Notes: generated by a model from the sequence alone, not told the origin. A stretch of DNA of 64,000 nt from Roseiarcus sp963782255 (GCA_963782255.1 CAWAIS010000002.1:496001-560000); one strand, 5' to 3'; shown: positions 26,371-35,618, counted from the stretch's first letter. Program-made: numbers and translations.

Positions 26371-28515
26371 CTAATCGTTCGCCGCCGCCGGTTCCGGCGC
26401 CTGGGCCTTTTCCAGGTCGGCGCCGGTCTGCTGATCCACGACTCGCATCGACAGCTTCACCTTGCCGCGATCGTCGTAGCCCAAGACCTTGACCTTGACC
26501 TTGTCGCCTTCCTTTACGACGTCCGTCGTCTTGGCGACGCGCGTCTTGGCGAGTTGCGAGATATGGACGAGCCCGTCCTTCGAGCCGAAGAAATTGACGA
26601 ACGCGCCGAATTCGACCGTCTTGACGACCGTTCCGTCGTAGATCTGGCCGATTTCCGGCTCCGATGCGATCGATTTGATCCAGTTGACGGCGGCCTTGAT
26701 CTTGGCGCCATCGCTTGAGGCGATCTTCACAGTGCCGTCGTCCTCGATGTTGATCTTGGCGCCGGTCTTTTCGACGATCTCCCGAATCACCTTGCCGCCC
26801 GTGCCGATCACCTCGCGGATCTTGTCGGTCGGAATCTTCATCGTCTCGATGCGCGGCGCGAACTCGCCGAGCTCCGCGCGGGCGCCGGTGATCGCCTTGC
26901 TCATCTCGCCGAGAATGTGCATGCGGCCCTCGCGCGCCTGGGCGAGCGCGACCCGCATAATCTCCTCGGTGATGCCGGCGATCTTGATGTCCATCTGCAG
27001 CGAAGTGACGCCCTCGCTCGTGCCGGCCACCTTGAAGTCCATGTCGCCCAGGTGGTCCTCATCGCCGAGAATGTCGGAGAGGACGGCAAAACGCTCTCCT
27101 TCGAGGATCAGGCCCATTGCGATGCCCGCGGTCGGGCGCTTCAGGGGCACACCAGCGTCCATGAGAGCGAGAGACGAGCCGCAGACCGTCGCCATAGACG
27201 AGGAGCCGTTCGACTCGGTGATCTCGGAGACGACGCGGATGGTGTAGGGGAATTCCGCGGCGGTCGGCAGCATCGGACGGATCGCGCGCCAGGCGAGCTT
27301 CCCGTGGCCGATCTCGCGCCTGCCCGGAGAGCCCATCCGGCCGGTCTCGCCGACCGAATAGGGTGGAAAATTGTAGTGGAGCAGGAAGCGCTCCTTGTAG
27401 GTGCCCTCGAGCGAGTCGACGTACTGCTCGTCTTCGCCGGTGCCGAGGGTAGCAACCACAAGGGCCTGCGTCTCGCCACGGGTAAAGAGCGCCGAGCCGT
27501 GCGTGCGCGGAAGGACGCCGACCTGCGCAAGGATCGGCCGAACGGTCGTGAGATCCCGCCCGTCAATGCGCCGCTGGTGGTCGAGGATGTTCCAGCGCAC
27601 GACCTTGGCCTGGGCGTTGTGGAAGGCTTCGGCGATCTCGGAAGCCGGGTGCTCGGGTTCGGCGCCTTCTGGCGCGAGCGCGGCCATAATCTTGGCTTTC
27701 ACCGCATCGACGGCGGCGTAGCGCTCCTGCTTCTGTGTGATCGAATAGGCCTCGCGCAGATCCTTTTCGCCAATTTCGAGCACCGCGTTTTCGACCGTAG
27801 AGCGATCGCTTGGCGGCAGTTCGCGCGGCTCCTTGGCGGCCTTTTCGGCGAGGCGGATGATCGCCTGGATGACCGGCTGAAAGCCTTGATGGCCGGTCAT
27901 GACCGCCTTCAGCATCGTCTCCTCGGAGAGTTCCTGCGCCTCCAACTCGACCATGAGGACCGCGTCCGCGGTGCCCGCGACCACGAGGTCGAGCGTGGAA
28001 TCCTTCATCTCCTCGATCGTCGGGTTGAGCTTGACCTCGCCCTTGATGACGCCGACGCGTGCCGCGCCCACCGGACCCATGAACGGGACGCCGGAAAGGG
28101 TCAGCGCCGCCGAGGAGGCGATCATCGCCAGGATGTCGGAATCCGATTCGAGATCGTAGGAGAAAACGGTCGCGATGATCTGGGTGTCGCAACGGAATTC
28201 GTCCGGAAACAGCGGTCGGATCGGCCGATCGATGAGGCGGGATACCAAGGTCTCGCGGTCCGACGGGCGTCCTTCGCGCTTGAGATAGCCGCCCGGAATG
28301 CGCCCCGCGGCGAAGGCCTTTTCCTGATAGTGGACGGTGAGCGGGAAGAAGTCCTGCCCCGGCTTTGCTTCCTTTGCCGCGACGACGGTCGCGAGCACGG
28401 TCGTTTCGCCCCAGGTGGCGAGCACTGCCCCGTCGGCCTGGCGGGCCATGCGCCCGGTTTCGAGCACGAGCTTGCGCCCGCACCACGTGAGTTCTTCGCG
28501 TTGAATGTCAAACAT
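26371..28515 (-). CDS. pnp: Polynucleotide phosphorylase
   Basis: 714 residues; a 3'-5' phosphorolytic exoribonuclease of the RNA degradosome. It has two RNase PH-like domains (FDIQREELTWCGRKL at the start; the second core includes EFPYTIRVVSEITESNGSSS and MGLILEGERFAVLSDILGDE), then a KH domain (IREVIGTGGKVIREIVEKTG) and an S1 domain (GQIYDGTVVKTVEFGAFVNF). ATG 28515 has a purine-rich AGGATGAAGAAAG just upstream. It follows rpsO by about 230 bp on the same strand, the classical rpsO-pnp operon, which in E. coli is autoregulated through the pnp leader. A strong terminator follows. Confidence 0.98.
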   Translation of the reverse strand: MFDIQREELTWCGRKLVLETGRMARQADGAVLATWGETTVLATVVAAKEAKPGQDFFPLTVHYQEKAFAAGRIPGGYLKREGRPSDRETLVSRLIDRPIRPLFPDEFRCDTQIIATVFSYDLESDSDILAMIASSAALTLSGVPFMGPVGAARVGVIKGEVKLNPTIEEMKDSTLDLVVAGTADAVLMVELEAQELSEETMLKAVMTGHQGFQPVIQAIIRLAEKAAKEPRELPPSDRSTVENAVLEIGEKDLREAYSITQKQERYAAVDAVKAKIMAALAPEGAEPEHPASEIAEAFHNAQAKVVRWNILDHQRRIDGRDLTTVRPILAQVGVLPRTHGSALFTRGETQALVVATLGTGEDEQYVDSLEGTYKERFLLHYNFPPYSVGETGRMGSPGRREIGHGKLAWRAIRPMLPTAAEFPYTIRVVSEITESNGSSSMATVCGSSLALMDAGVPLKRPTAGIAMGLILEGERFAVLSDILGDEDHLGDMDFKVAGTSEGVTSLQMDIKIAGITEEIMRVALAQAREGRMHILGEMSKAITGARAELGEFAPRIETMKIPTDKIREVIGTGGKVIREIVEKTGAKINIEDDGTVKIASSDGAKIKAAVNWIKSIASEPEIGQIYDGTVVKTVEFGAFVNFFGSKDGLVHISQLAKTRVAKTTDVVKEGDKVKVKVLGYDDRGKVKLSMRVVDQQTGADLEKAQAPEPAAAND

Positions 28516-28709
28516 CTTTCTTCATCCTGCTGTTTTTAGGATGCGAAAGCCTGATGGCCCACGCCGCCCAAGAAGTCGGGCTCGTCATCGGCAAGACGGC
28601 GAGGGGCTGGGCGAAAATAAGCGCCAGCCCCCGGCGATCCTGCCATGACGCGAGGCTCCCGCATGGATTTACGAGCGCCGGCCCCATGCCGGCGCCCGTT
28701 CGTGGATAA

Positions 28710-28732
28710 GGGGCGCTAAAACCGGGCGCCCC
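28710..28732 (-). terminator. GC-rich hairpin after rpsO (attenuator candidate)
   Basis: GGGGCGC (28710-28716) and GCGCCCC (28726-28732) form a 7-bp stem just beyond the rpsO stop; a second stem (28676-28694) follows. The T-run is poor, so this may be a partial terminator or processing site between rpsO and pnp. Confidence 0.35.
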
Positions 28733-28747
28733 GGCGCGTGACTGTCC

Positions 28748-29017
28748 TTACCGGCGAATGCCCAGGCGCTCGATGAGGGTCTTGTAGCGCGCTTCGTCCT
28801 GCTTCTTGACGTAATCGAGAAGCGTCCGGCGCTGCGAAACCATTTTCAGCAGGCCGCGACGGGAGTGGTTGTCCTTCACATGGGTCTTGAAGTGGCCGGT
28901 CAGATTGGCGATCCGTTCGGTGAGGATGGCGACCTGAACCTCCGGCGACCCGGTGTCGCCGACCTTCACGGCATATTGGTTGATGAGCGCGGTCTTGCGC
29001 TCGGGCGAAATCGACAT
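28748..29017 (-). CDS. rpsO: 30S ribosomal protein S15
   Basis: 89 residues, the canonical S15 length. MSISPERKTALINQYAVKVG at the start, ILTERIANLTGHFKTHVKDN, and HSRRGLLKMVSQRRTLLDYV with LIERLGIRR at the end are family hallmarks. S15 binds the central domain of 16S rRNA and nucleates platform assembly. It lies upstream of pnp on the same strand with GC-rich hairpins between them. Confidence 0.98.
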   Translation of the reverse strand: MSISPERKTALINQYAVKVGDTGSPEVQVAILTERIANLTGHFKTHVKDNHSRRGLLKMVSQRRTLLDYVKKQDEARYKTLIERLGIRR

Positions 29018-29272
29018 CGGAGTTGTCCTTGAGCTTGCGGGCGGCGTCGAGCCGGCCTGAGTTCATGAAGACGGCCGAGCCGGGATGTCGTCCAGGTCGG
29101 TCGAGACGCAAAACCGCGCCCTCAAACGGGGCGCGGATCGGGCGCTTATACAGGTTTCAGCCCCGGGCGCCAGCCTTTTCTTGCCCGGCCCACATCGGGA
29201 GAGGCCTCCTCGGCTTGCCGGGCGGCGCCCGAGGGGCTACCAAGCCGACCTTCCTCCGCTTTGCGCTGACCC

Positions 29273-29788
29273 ATGCCGACATCGCCCGAAGCCCTGCTGG
29301 CCTACCTCGCCGACCTCTCGATCGAAACCTCGACGGTCGAGCACGCGCCCCTTCATACGGTCGAGGACTCGCAGGCTTTGCGCGGCGATATTCCCGGCGG
29401 GCACACGAAGAATCTCTTCGTCAAGGACAAGAAGGGCCGCCTCTTCCTGCTAGTGCTGGGCGAAGAGGCTGTCGTCGATCTCAAGCGCGTGCACGAGAAG
29501 ATTGGCGCGCAAGGCCGGGTTTCTTTCGGATCGGCGGAATTGCTGGAGGAGCTCTGGGGCGTTCGCCCGGGCGCCGTGACGCCTTTCGGCGCGATCAACG
29601 ACAAGGCGGCCCTTGTCAACGTCGTCCTGGACGAGGCGTTGATGCGCCACGAGCTGCTCAATTTCCATCCGCTGGTCAACACGCGCACGACGGGCGTCGC
29701 CGGCGCGGACCTCGTGAAATTCCTGCGCGCGACGGGACACGAGCCCATGATCGTGGCGCTTGCGCGCGACGAGGCGCAGGTTGAATAA
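29273..29788 (+). CDS. Prolyl-tRNA editing protein, ProX/YbaK-like
   Basis: 171 residues of the YbaK/ProX aminoacyl-tRNA deacylase family, which hydrolyses mischarged Ala-tRNA(Pro) or Cys-tRNA(Pro). Family features: GGHTKNLFVKDKKGRLFLLV with the catalytic Lys in KNLFVKDKK, SFGSAELLEELWGVRPGAVT and PFGAINDKA, with LLNFHPLVNTRTTGVAGADL near the end. These fit the ProXp-ala type. ATG 29273 starts the protein at a normal length. It is divergent from rpsO, which begins about 255 bp upstream, and 86 bp before the thioredoxin-fold gene. Confidence 0.9.
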   Translation: MPTSPEALLAYLADLSIETSTVEHAPLHTVEDSQALRGDIPGGHTKNLFVKDKKGRLFLLVLGEEAVVDLKRVHEKIGAQGRVSFGSAELLEELWGVRPGAVTPFGAINDKAALVNVVLDEALMRHELLNFHPLVNTRTTGVAGADLVKFLRATGHEPMIVALARDEAQVE

Positions 29789-29874
29789 GCCGCGTTTCGC
29801 CTCCATTTAGGCTCTCGAAACAGGAATGCGAACGGAGGCGCGAGCGCCTCATGAACGGGCTGGAGATGAACACA

Positions 29875-30786
29875 ATGGCCAATGGCAACGGCGCTGCCGC
29901 AACTCTGACCAAAACTGCGACGCCGCCGAAGGACGTTACGACCGCGTCTTTCCGGGCGGACGTGCTGACGGCGTCCCAACGGCAGCCGGTCCTGGTCGAT
30001 TTCTGGGCGCCCTGGTGCGGGCCCTGCAAGCAGCTCGCCCCTGCGCTCGAGAAGGCGGTCGCCGATTCGAACGGCAAGGTGACGCTGGTCAAGATGAACA
30101 TCGACGAGCACCCGCAGATTGCGAGCCAGCTCGGCATCCAGTCGATCCCCGCTGTCTTCGCTTTTGACAAGGGCCAGCCTGTCGACGGCTTCGCCGGCGC
30201 CCTGCCGGAGAGCCAGATTCGCGGCTTCATCGAGCGGTTGATCGGGCCGCTCGAGGGCGGCGCGGCCGCGCTTCTCGCGGAGGCGGAAGAGGCGGCGGCC
30301 AAAGGCGACGCGGCCGGCGCCGCCGATATTTACGCAGAGATTCTGGCCGAAGACCCAGCGGAGACGAAGGCGATCGGCGGTCTCGCCAAGCTTCAGATCG
30401 CCACTGGACAGCTGGCTCAGGCCCGAGCGCTGCTCGAGACCGCTCCCGCGCCGGCTCCTGGCAAGGAGGATCTAGCGGTTGCGGCGGCCTGGGCGGCTCT
30501 GCGGCTGGCGGAGCAGGCGTCCAATGTCGGCGAGTTCGCGCCGCTCGAGCAGGCGGTCGCGGCCAACCCTGACGATCACAAGGCGCGATTCGACCTCGCG
30601 GTGGCGTTGTCGGCCAAGGGCGATCGCGAAGGCGCGGCGGACCAACTGCTCGAGATCATCAGGCGTGACCGCAAGTGGAACGACGAGGCGGCGCGCAAAC
30701 AGTTGTTGCAGCTGTTTGAGGCCTGGGGTCTGATGGACCAGGCGACGATTGCAGCGCGCCGCAAGCTGTCGGCGATTTGGTTCTGA
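29875..30786 (+). CDS. cnoX: Thioredoxin-TPR protein CnoX/YbbN-like
   Basis: About 303 residues. A thioredoxin domain (WAPWCGPCKQLAPALEKAV, complete CGPC) is followed by alanine-rich helical TPR-like repeats, the layout of CnoX/YbbN. E. coli CnoX has lost its redox cysteines and acts as a holdase chaperone, whereas many alphaproteobacterial versions keep WCGPC, as here, and may also be redox active. I set the start at ATG 29875, with GGAG nine bases upstream; ATG 29851 and 29866 are in frame. It is followed by the Lon-N gene 64 bp away, a common alphaproteobacterial pair. Confidence 0.88.
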   Translation: MANGNGAAATLTKTATPPKDVTTASFRADVLTASQRQPVLVDFWAPWCGPCKQLAPALEKAVADSNGKVTLVKMNIDEHPQIASQLGIQSIPAVFAFDKGQPVDGFAGALPESQIRGFIERLIGPLEGGAAALLAEAEEAAAKGDAAGAADIYAEILAEDPAETKAIGGLAKLQIATGQLAQARALLETAPAPAPGKEDLAVAAAWAALRLAEQASNVGEFAPLEQAVAANPDDHKARFDLAVALSAKGDREGAADQLLEIIRRDRKWNDEAARKQLLQLFEAWGLMDQATIAARRKLSAIWF

Positions 30787-30850
30787 CCCGGAACCGTATG
30801 GTCGGAGGGAGGTTCGGCGCCTCCAGAGGGCCCGAAGAAAGACTGACAAA

Positions 30851-31525
30851 ATGGGCATGAAGCTCAACCGCACCTACGCCGCGCCGGCGGACATGCCGGC
30901 GACCATCCCGCTCTTTCCGCTCGAGGGCGCGCTTCTCTTGCCGCGCCGGCCGATGCAGTTGACAGTGTTCGAGCCCCGCTATCTCGCGATGCTGGACGAC
31001 GCGCTGAGCGGCGAGCGACTGATCGGCATCATACAGCCGATGGGCGCGGAACAGTCGCCTGCCGTCTCGCCGGAGCTTTGCCAGCTCGGCTGCGCGGGGC
31101 GCATCGTTCAATACGCCGAGATTGGCGACGGACGCTGCTTTCTGACGCTCATGGGCGTCGCGCGGTTTCGGCTTCTCTCGGAGATGGATTACGCGACCCC
31201 CTACCGGGTCGCTGGCGCCGACTACACGCCCTTTTCAGAGGATTTCGAGGAAGGCGCCGGCGAAGCAGCGGTCGACCGCGAAAGCCTGCTCGCGACCTTG
31301 CGGCGTTATGCCGAAGTCAACGAGATCAAGATCGTCTGGAGCGACATCAAGAAGGCCTCCAACGAGGCGCTGGTGAACGGCCTGTCGATGATGAGCCCGT
31401 GCGGACCGAGGGAAAAGCAGGCGCTTCTCGAGGCGCCCGACTTAAAATCGCGCGCGGAAATGCTGGTCGCGATCACCACGATCGACATGGCGCGCGGCGA
31501 CGACGCCGCAACGCAGCTTCACTAG
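30851..31525 (+). CDS. Lon N-terminal-domain (LonN/ASB-type) protein
   Basis: About 224 residues comprising only the Lon substrate-binding N-domain: IPLFPLEGALLLPRRPMQL, FEPRYLAMLDDALSG, LIGIIQP and VGVARFRLL-like strands, and no AAA+ or protease parts. Stand-alone LonN proteins are widespread in alphaproteobacteria and usually lie next to cnoX and a Trm112-like gene. Here cnoX is directly upstream, but no Trm112-like gene follows; transposase debris begins within a few bases of the stop. The start was placed at ATG 30851 with purine-rich GAAAGACTGACAAA before it; ATG 30857 is also possible. Function unknown. Confidence 0.82.
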   Translation: MGMKLNRTYAAPADMPATIPLFPLEGALLLPRRPMQLTVFEPRYLAMLDDALSGERLIGIIQPMGAEQSPAVSPELCQLGCAGRIVQYAEIGDGRCFLTLMGVARFRLLSEMDYATPYRVAGADYTPFSEDFEEGAGEAAVDRESLLATLRRYAEVNEIKIVWSDIKKASNEALVNGLSMMSPCGPREKQALLEAPDLKSRAEMLVAITTIDMARGDDAATQLH

Positions 31526-31535
31526 GCCGTGGTGA

Positions 31536-31830
31536 TCATTTAACTATTTGAGCCAGATGGCGGCGAGTTTGACGAAGGCCATGAGGTTGGCGAGCAGCTT
31601 GTCGTATCGGGTCGCGACGCGGCGGAACTGTTTGAGCTTGTTGAAGAAGACTCGATGATGTCGCGCTCCTTGTAGAGGTCGGCGTCGTAGGGACGTTTGA
31701 CAGTCCGGTTGCGCTTTGGCGGGATGACGACCTGCGATCCGGTCGCAGAGATGATCGGCGTCGTAGCCCTTGTCGGCGATCGTGATATCTGGACGTTGAA
31801 CCTGAGAACCCAATTCCGGACGATTGAAGC
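31536..31830 (-). pseudogene. IS5-family transposase 3' remnant
   Basis: On the minus strand this encodes, across at least two frames, the C-terminal part of an IS5-type DDE transposase: ADKGYDADHLCDRI (second catalytic Asp region), a broken glutamate region (conceptually E[R]FFNKLKQ, with a base missing), then FRRVATRYDKLLANLMAFVK ending in LAAIWLK. The N-terminal half is absent. It abuts an unrelated IS630-like fragment on its upstream side. Confidence 0.75.
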
Positions 31831-31839
31831 GTCCGTGTC

Positions 31840-31960
31840 GATCCATCGTAGATCGCCGCCAGCGCCAGAAGTCGTCGCGCCTGACCGCTATCCTTCGACT
31901 TCTTCGCCTCGCGCCGCGCAACGGCGGCATCAAAATCTTCTCGGAAGCAGGATCGGCATG
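31840..31960 (-). pseudogene. IS630-like transposase N-terminal fragment
   Basis: Minus strand, about 35 residues, FREDFDAAVARREAKKSK followed by GQARRLLALAAIYDGSTR, matches the N-terminal helix-turn-helix region of IS630-type transposases. No DDE domain follows; instead the IS5 remnant begins. It is one end of a mosaic of insertion-sequence debris between the Lon-N gene and purB. Confidence 0.6.
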
Positions 31961-31987
31961 GCGAACTCCATCGTTCGCAACCCCAAG

Positions 31988-33349
31988 TCAATTCTGATCC
32001 GGGAATCCCCCCTCCGAGTCAGCATCAGCGCGAATTGGCATAATATAAGCTCCGAACACGCGCCTGAAAATCGTGTCGACATGTTTAAAGTGATATCCGA
32101 GGTCGAACAGGGACTCGAGTTCCGCTTGGTTCAAGACCTTCGCGACATCCTTGTCCGCCTTCAAGAGCGTCAGGAAATCGCCCTCGCCGCGCCAGACCGA
32201 CATGGCGTTACGCTGGACGAGCGCGTAGGCGTCCTCGCGCGACAAGCCTTTCTGCGTCAGCGCCAGCAGTACTCGCTGCGAGTGGATGAGCCCGCCGAGC
32301 CTGTCGAGGTTCTTGCGCATGTTTTCCGGATAGACGACGAGCTTGTCGATCACGCTGGCCAGACGCGCCAGCGCGAAGTCGAGGGTGATGGTGGCGTCGG
32401 GACCGATCATCCGCTCGACCGAGGAATGGGAAATGTCGCGCTCGTGCCAGAGTGCGACGTCCTCGAGCGCCGGCGTTACCGCGGAGCGCACCATGCGGGC
32501 AAGCCCGGTCAGATTCTCGGTCAGCACCGGATTGCGCTTGTGCGGCATGGCTGACGAGCCCTTCTGACCTTCCGAGAAGAATTCCTCCGCCTCCAAAACC
32601 TCGGTGCGCTGCAGATGGCGGACCTCGGTCGCGAGCCGCTCGACCGATGAGGCGACCACGCCGAGCGTCGCGAAAAAGGCGGCGTGGCGGTCGCGCGGGA
32701 TGATTTGGGTCGAGACCGGCTCGGGCTTCAGGCTGAGCTTTTTCGCGACATATTCCTCGACACGCGGATCGACGTTGGCGAAAGTGCCGACCGCGCCGGA
32801 GATCACGCACGTCGAGATTTCCTCGCGGGCGGCTGCGAGCCGCGCGCGGGCCCGGGAAAACTCGGCGTAAGCTAGCGCGAGCTTGACGCCGAACGTGGTC
32901 GGCTCGGCATGAATGCCGTGCGAGCGCCCGATCGTTGGCGTCAGCTTGTGCTCGTAGGCGCGACGCTTCAACGCGGCGAGGAGCGCATCGATGTCAGCGA
33001 TGAGGATGTCGCTCGCCCGTTGCAGTTGCACCGCGAGGCAGGTGTCGAGCACGTCCGAGCTCGTCATGCCCTGATGGACGAAGCGCGAATCGGGGCCGAC
33101 GAACTCGGCGAGATGCGTCAGGAACGCGATCACGTCGTGCTTGGTCACATGCTCGATCTCGTCGATGCGCTCGACGTTGAACTTCGCCTTACTCCCCTTC
33201 TCCCGGATCGCCTTCGCGGCCTCCTTCGGGATGACGCCTATCTCGGCCATAGCCTCCGAGGCGTAGGCCTCGATCTCGAACCAGATGCGAAAGCGTGTCT
33301 CGGGCGACCAGACAGCGGTCATTTCGGGGCGGGAATAGCGAGGGATCAT
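31988..33349 (-). CDS. purB: Adenylosuccinate lyase
   Basis: 453 residues; cleaves SAICAR and adenylosuccinate in purine synthesis. The N-terminus MIPRYSRPEMTAVWSPETRF is standard. TIGRSHGIHAEPTTFG holds the catalytic His, and GSSAMPHKRNPV is the fumarase/aspartase-superfamily signature (SSxMPxKxN). After KHVDTIFRRVFG, where I expect the protein to end within a few residues, it continues about 17 residues (AYIMPIRADADSEGG and on) into sequence bordering IS630-like debris. The extension may be IS-derived, so an insertion probably removed the original stop. Function should be retained. Confidence 0.95.
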   Translation of the reverse strand: MIPRYSRPEMTAVWSPETRFRIWFEIEAYASEAMAEIGVIPKEAAKAIREKGSKAKFNVERIDEIEHVTKHDVIAFLTHLAEFVGPDSRFVHQGMTSSDVLDTCLAVQLQRASDILIADIDALLAALKRRAYEHKLTPTIGRSHGIHAEPTTFGVKLALAYAEFSRARARLAAAREEISTCVISGAVGTFANVDPRVEEYVAKKLSLKPEPVSTQIIPRDRHAAFFATLGVVASSVERLATEVRHLQRTEVLEAEEFFSEGQKGSSAMPHKRNPVLTENLTGLARMVRSAVTPALEDVALWHERDISHSSVERMIGPDATITLDFALARLASVIDKLVVYPENMRKNLDRLGGLIHSQRVLLALTQKGLSREDAYALVQRNAMSVWRGEGDFLTLLKADKDVAKVLNQAELESLFDLGYHFKHVDTIFRRVFGAYIMPIRADADSEGGFPDQN

Positions 33350-33569
33350 GGGACTCGGCTCTTGCTGCGGCGTGGCGTGGGGACTTCAGAGAGGAAGCCT
33401 GTTTCGGGAGGGCCAGCGCAACCGCTTTGGCCCTTCGGATCAATCTAATCAACCCCACCTGCGCGCCGGGACTCCGAGCACTATTCTCGGACCTCGGCCA
33501 GGGCGGAGTCCCAAATCGTTAAGGGCTGATTAACCAAGTTCGATTCGAAAGGAGTGGGAGGATCAAGCC

Positions 33570-33740
33570 ATGACGCTTGGGTTTGTCGGTCACATGCGGG
33601 TTGTTCCAGACCACCGGATTCCGAGGATGGCGACCTTTCCCATGGACGAGGTTCTCCTGGCGACGCTCGTTGGCGTCGTGGAGCTGACGACTGGGAAGGC
33701 GTGGAGGAGATCGCGACCGAGTCGCGAAAGCCCCCGCCAC
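33570..33740 (+). pseudogene. ISAs1-family transposase N-terminal fragment
   Basis: Plus strand: VPDHRIPRMATFPMDEVLLA then TLVGVV in one frame, continuing as GADDWEGVEEIATESRK in another. Joined, this is the conserved N-terminal region of ISAs1-type transposases (DDE_Tnp_ISAS1-associated), with a few bases lost at about 33678. The catalytic domain is missing. Confidence 0.65.
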
Positions 33741-33754
33741 TCGCGACATGACCG

Positions 33755-34432
33755 CGATCGAATTGCGAGCGGAGGAGGCTCGCCTGTTGCGGGCTCGGGG
33801 CGAGCTTGTACTCCTTCAAGCGCCGATAGAACCACCGGATCATCCGCCTGGCAACTCGACGGCGTTGCTTTGCTTGTCGTTGGCGGGAACAAGCTTATGG
33901 ACGAGGCGCTCGGCGTGGACCCAACAGAGCGCGTGATCGCCGACGCGGAACTGGCCAGCGTCGTCGGAGACGATGCCTGGCCGAGCAGGCCCTCGGCCAC
34001 GATCGCCCCCATGAAGGCCGCTTCGCTGGTCGCCGCACCGGATCGGGCGTCACTGCGAGATCGGCGAGTCGAGCGCGCGCAGGTGCTCCATCCATTGCTC
34101 GTGCGCGCCGAACGCCAGCAAAGCGTGGCCGGCGAGCCTGTCGATGACGTCTTGCGGCAGATTAGCGCTGCGCATGTAGGCGATCGCCGGCGCGTGGATC
34201 ACATAACGGGCCACGCCGCCGAGCAGACGACCCAGGAAAGCCAAGCGCGATTTTCCGGCCCGGTGCGGAATGCGGCGAACCGATCGGAGCCGATGTGAAT
34301 GGTGAAACAGCTCTTGCCGGCATGGCGCGCCCCGGTGTCGTCGACGGTGAGGAAGGGCCGCCAATAGTCGCTTCCACCACCGGCCAGGTCCGCAACACCA
34401 TCCCAATAGCCGCCTCGAAATAAGCCTATCAC
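33755..34432 (-). pseudogene. Frameshifted DDE transposase remnant (IS66-like group?)
   Basis: Read on the minus strand across several frames: WRPFLTVDDTGARHAGKSCF, then GKSRLAFLGRLLGG, YVIHAPAIAYMRSANLPQDV, GAHEQWMEHLRALDSP, MGAIVAEGLLG, and IRWFYRRLKEYKLAPSPQQA. These are ordered parts of a DDE transposase with VDDTGARH as a catalytic-Asp region. At least three frameshifts are present, so it is inactive. It resembles proteins often labelled IS66-like, but I am not certain of the family. It adjoins the ISAs1 fragment. Confidence 0.6.
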
Positions 34433-34532
34433 CGCGCCGATGCCGCGATCCAGCGGGTCGTCGACCTTCTCGCGGGGCCTACATCAGCGCGATTGTGTGA
34501 CTCGTCTTGTCGAGAATCGCTCGGATAAGAAT

Positions 34533-35474
34533 CTAACGCGTCCCAGCAATTTTAGGACCCACAGCGAAACCCCGAACGATTTTATAGTACCTGTTCATAT
34601 TGCGGAGAAGCGGCCTCTCGAACGTTACATAAACGAACCTACCAACAATTGTGGCGATAACTAGGCTCAAGAATACAAGTGCGACTGATGGCTGGCCTAT
34701 GATCAACTTCCAGACGCGCATTGTCATCGTGAGTACAAGACCATGCGATAAGTAGGTCGAATATGACGCGTCCCCAAAAGCCTGAAGGACTTTGGCGCGC
34801 CTGGCCACCCAGTTAGGTTCAGACAGTTCGAACCAGCGCCAGAGTGTCGCTATGGTCATGCCCAGCGCAAACCAGAGGACAATCGGCGAAGCAAGATAGG
34901 CCAAACTGGCGTTTGGAATGCGGGAGCGAAGGAGTACGAAAACAACGAGAAACCCGATGATGGTTGTAAGGGCAACACGCCGTGGAAAAAATAACCCAAC
35001 CGCAAATAGCAGATAGAACATTGCCTCGAAATTCAGGGTCCATCCTTGAGGAAGGATCGGTGCCCATGATTGGTCGTCTCCTGGATAGGGCACAAACGCC
35101 AGCGAATAGCCTAGTTCTTTCCATCCGTCGCTCGCGCCGTGTGTAGCGGAGGCGCGATGATAAGCTAAAGCGAGGATTGTGGCGGCCCAGTAAAGAGGAA
35201 CGATACGTAAAATACGACGTTCGAGGAAGCTGGCGGCTGCTTTCGAACTTCCGAAATTCGTCCATGAAATATGGACCATGATGAAGCCGGAGATCATAAA
35301 GAAGACATACACACCAGAGCTCCCGAGCGCCCAGGCCGTTCGGGTAATCCAGTTTTCTGACGCATTTCCGGTCAGTTCAAGGAGAGCATGGTCCGTAACA
35401 ACCATCCAAGCCGCGATCGCCCGAAGTGCTTGTAAGGAGAAAAAAGTGCTACTCGATTTCAGTACGAGGCTCAA
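34533..35474 (-). CDS. Acyltransferase-3 family protein (ExoZ-like)
   Basis: 313 residues, acyltransferase-3 family. FFSLQALRAIAAWMVVTDHA carries the conserved Arg and His of the first helix, GVYVFFMISGFIMVHIS the second motif, and FLERRILRIVPLYWAATILA the third. The QGWTLNFEAMFYLLFAVGLF segment is typical of ExoZ-type enzymes that acetylate exopolysaccharide. The TTG start at 35474 is supported by GGAG six bases upstream. AT-richer than the core genes. It is the last gene of the minus-strand island, just before transposase debris, and follows a second acyltransferase by 144 bp. Confidence 0.8.
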   Translation of the reverse strand: MSLVLKSSSTFFSLQALRAIAAWMVVTDHALLELTGNASENWITRTAWALGSSGVYVFFMISGFIMVHISWTNFGSSKAAASFLERRILRIVPLYWAATILALAYHRASATHGASDGWKELGYSLAFVPYPGDDQSWAPILPQGWTLNFEAMFYLLFAVGLFFPRRVALTTIIGFLVVFVLLRSRIPNASLAYLASPIVLWFALGMTIATLWRWFELSEPNWVARRAKVLQAFGDASYSTYLSHGLVLTMTMRVWKLIIGQPSVALVFLSLVIATIVGRFVYVTFERPLLRNMNRYYKIVRGFAVGPKIAGTR

Positions 35475-35618
35475 GTATCTCTCCAGGGTCGGTCCGTTTT
35501 GCGCAAGCCTTGAGAAAGTCGCTGACCGATTGGCTCGCGTTTCAAAACCCGCATGGTTTTGTGAGTAAGACTGAAGGGCAACAAATTTTCCTCGACGTGA
35601 ATCGCTGGCGACGATCAG

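Larger units (their letters stand above)
33350..34532. other. Transposase debris region
   Basis: About 1.2 kb with no intact gene. It consists of an ISAs1-type N-terminal fragment on the plus strand and a larger frameshifted DDE transposase remnant on the minus strand (separate entries). Unassigned bases lie at 33350-33569 and 34433-34532. It divides the conserved purB region from the accessory island. Confidence 0.7.

Noticed and set aside
26917..28539. 540-residue open frame antisense to pnp
   Set aside because: pnp is unambiguous and this is its shadow.
28676..28694. Second GC-rich hairpin after rpsO as an intrinsic terminator
   Set aside because: Stem is good but no T-run follows on the minus strand, so not called as a separate terminator.
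33570..34298. 242-residue plus-strand open frame after purB
   Set aside because: Only its first ~40 residues resemble an ISAs1 transposase; the rest is antisense to another transposase remnant.
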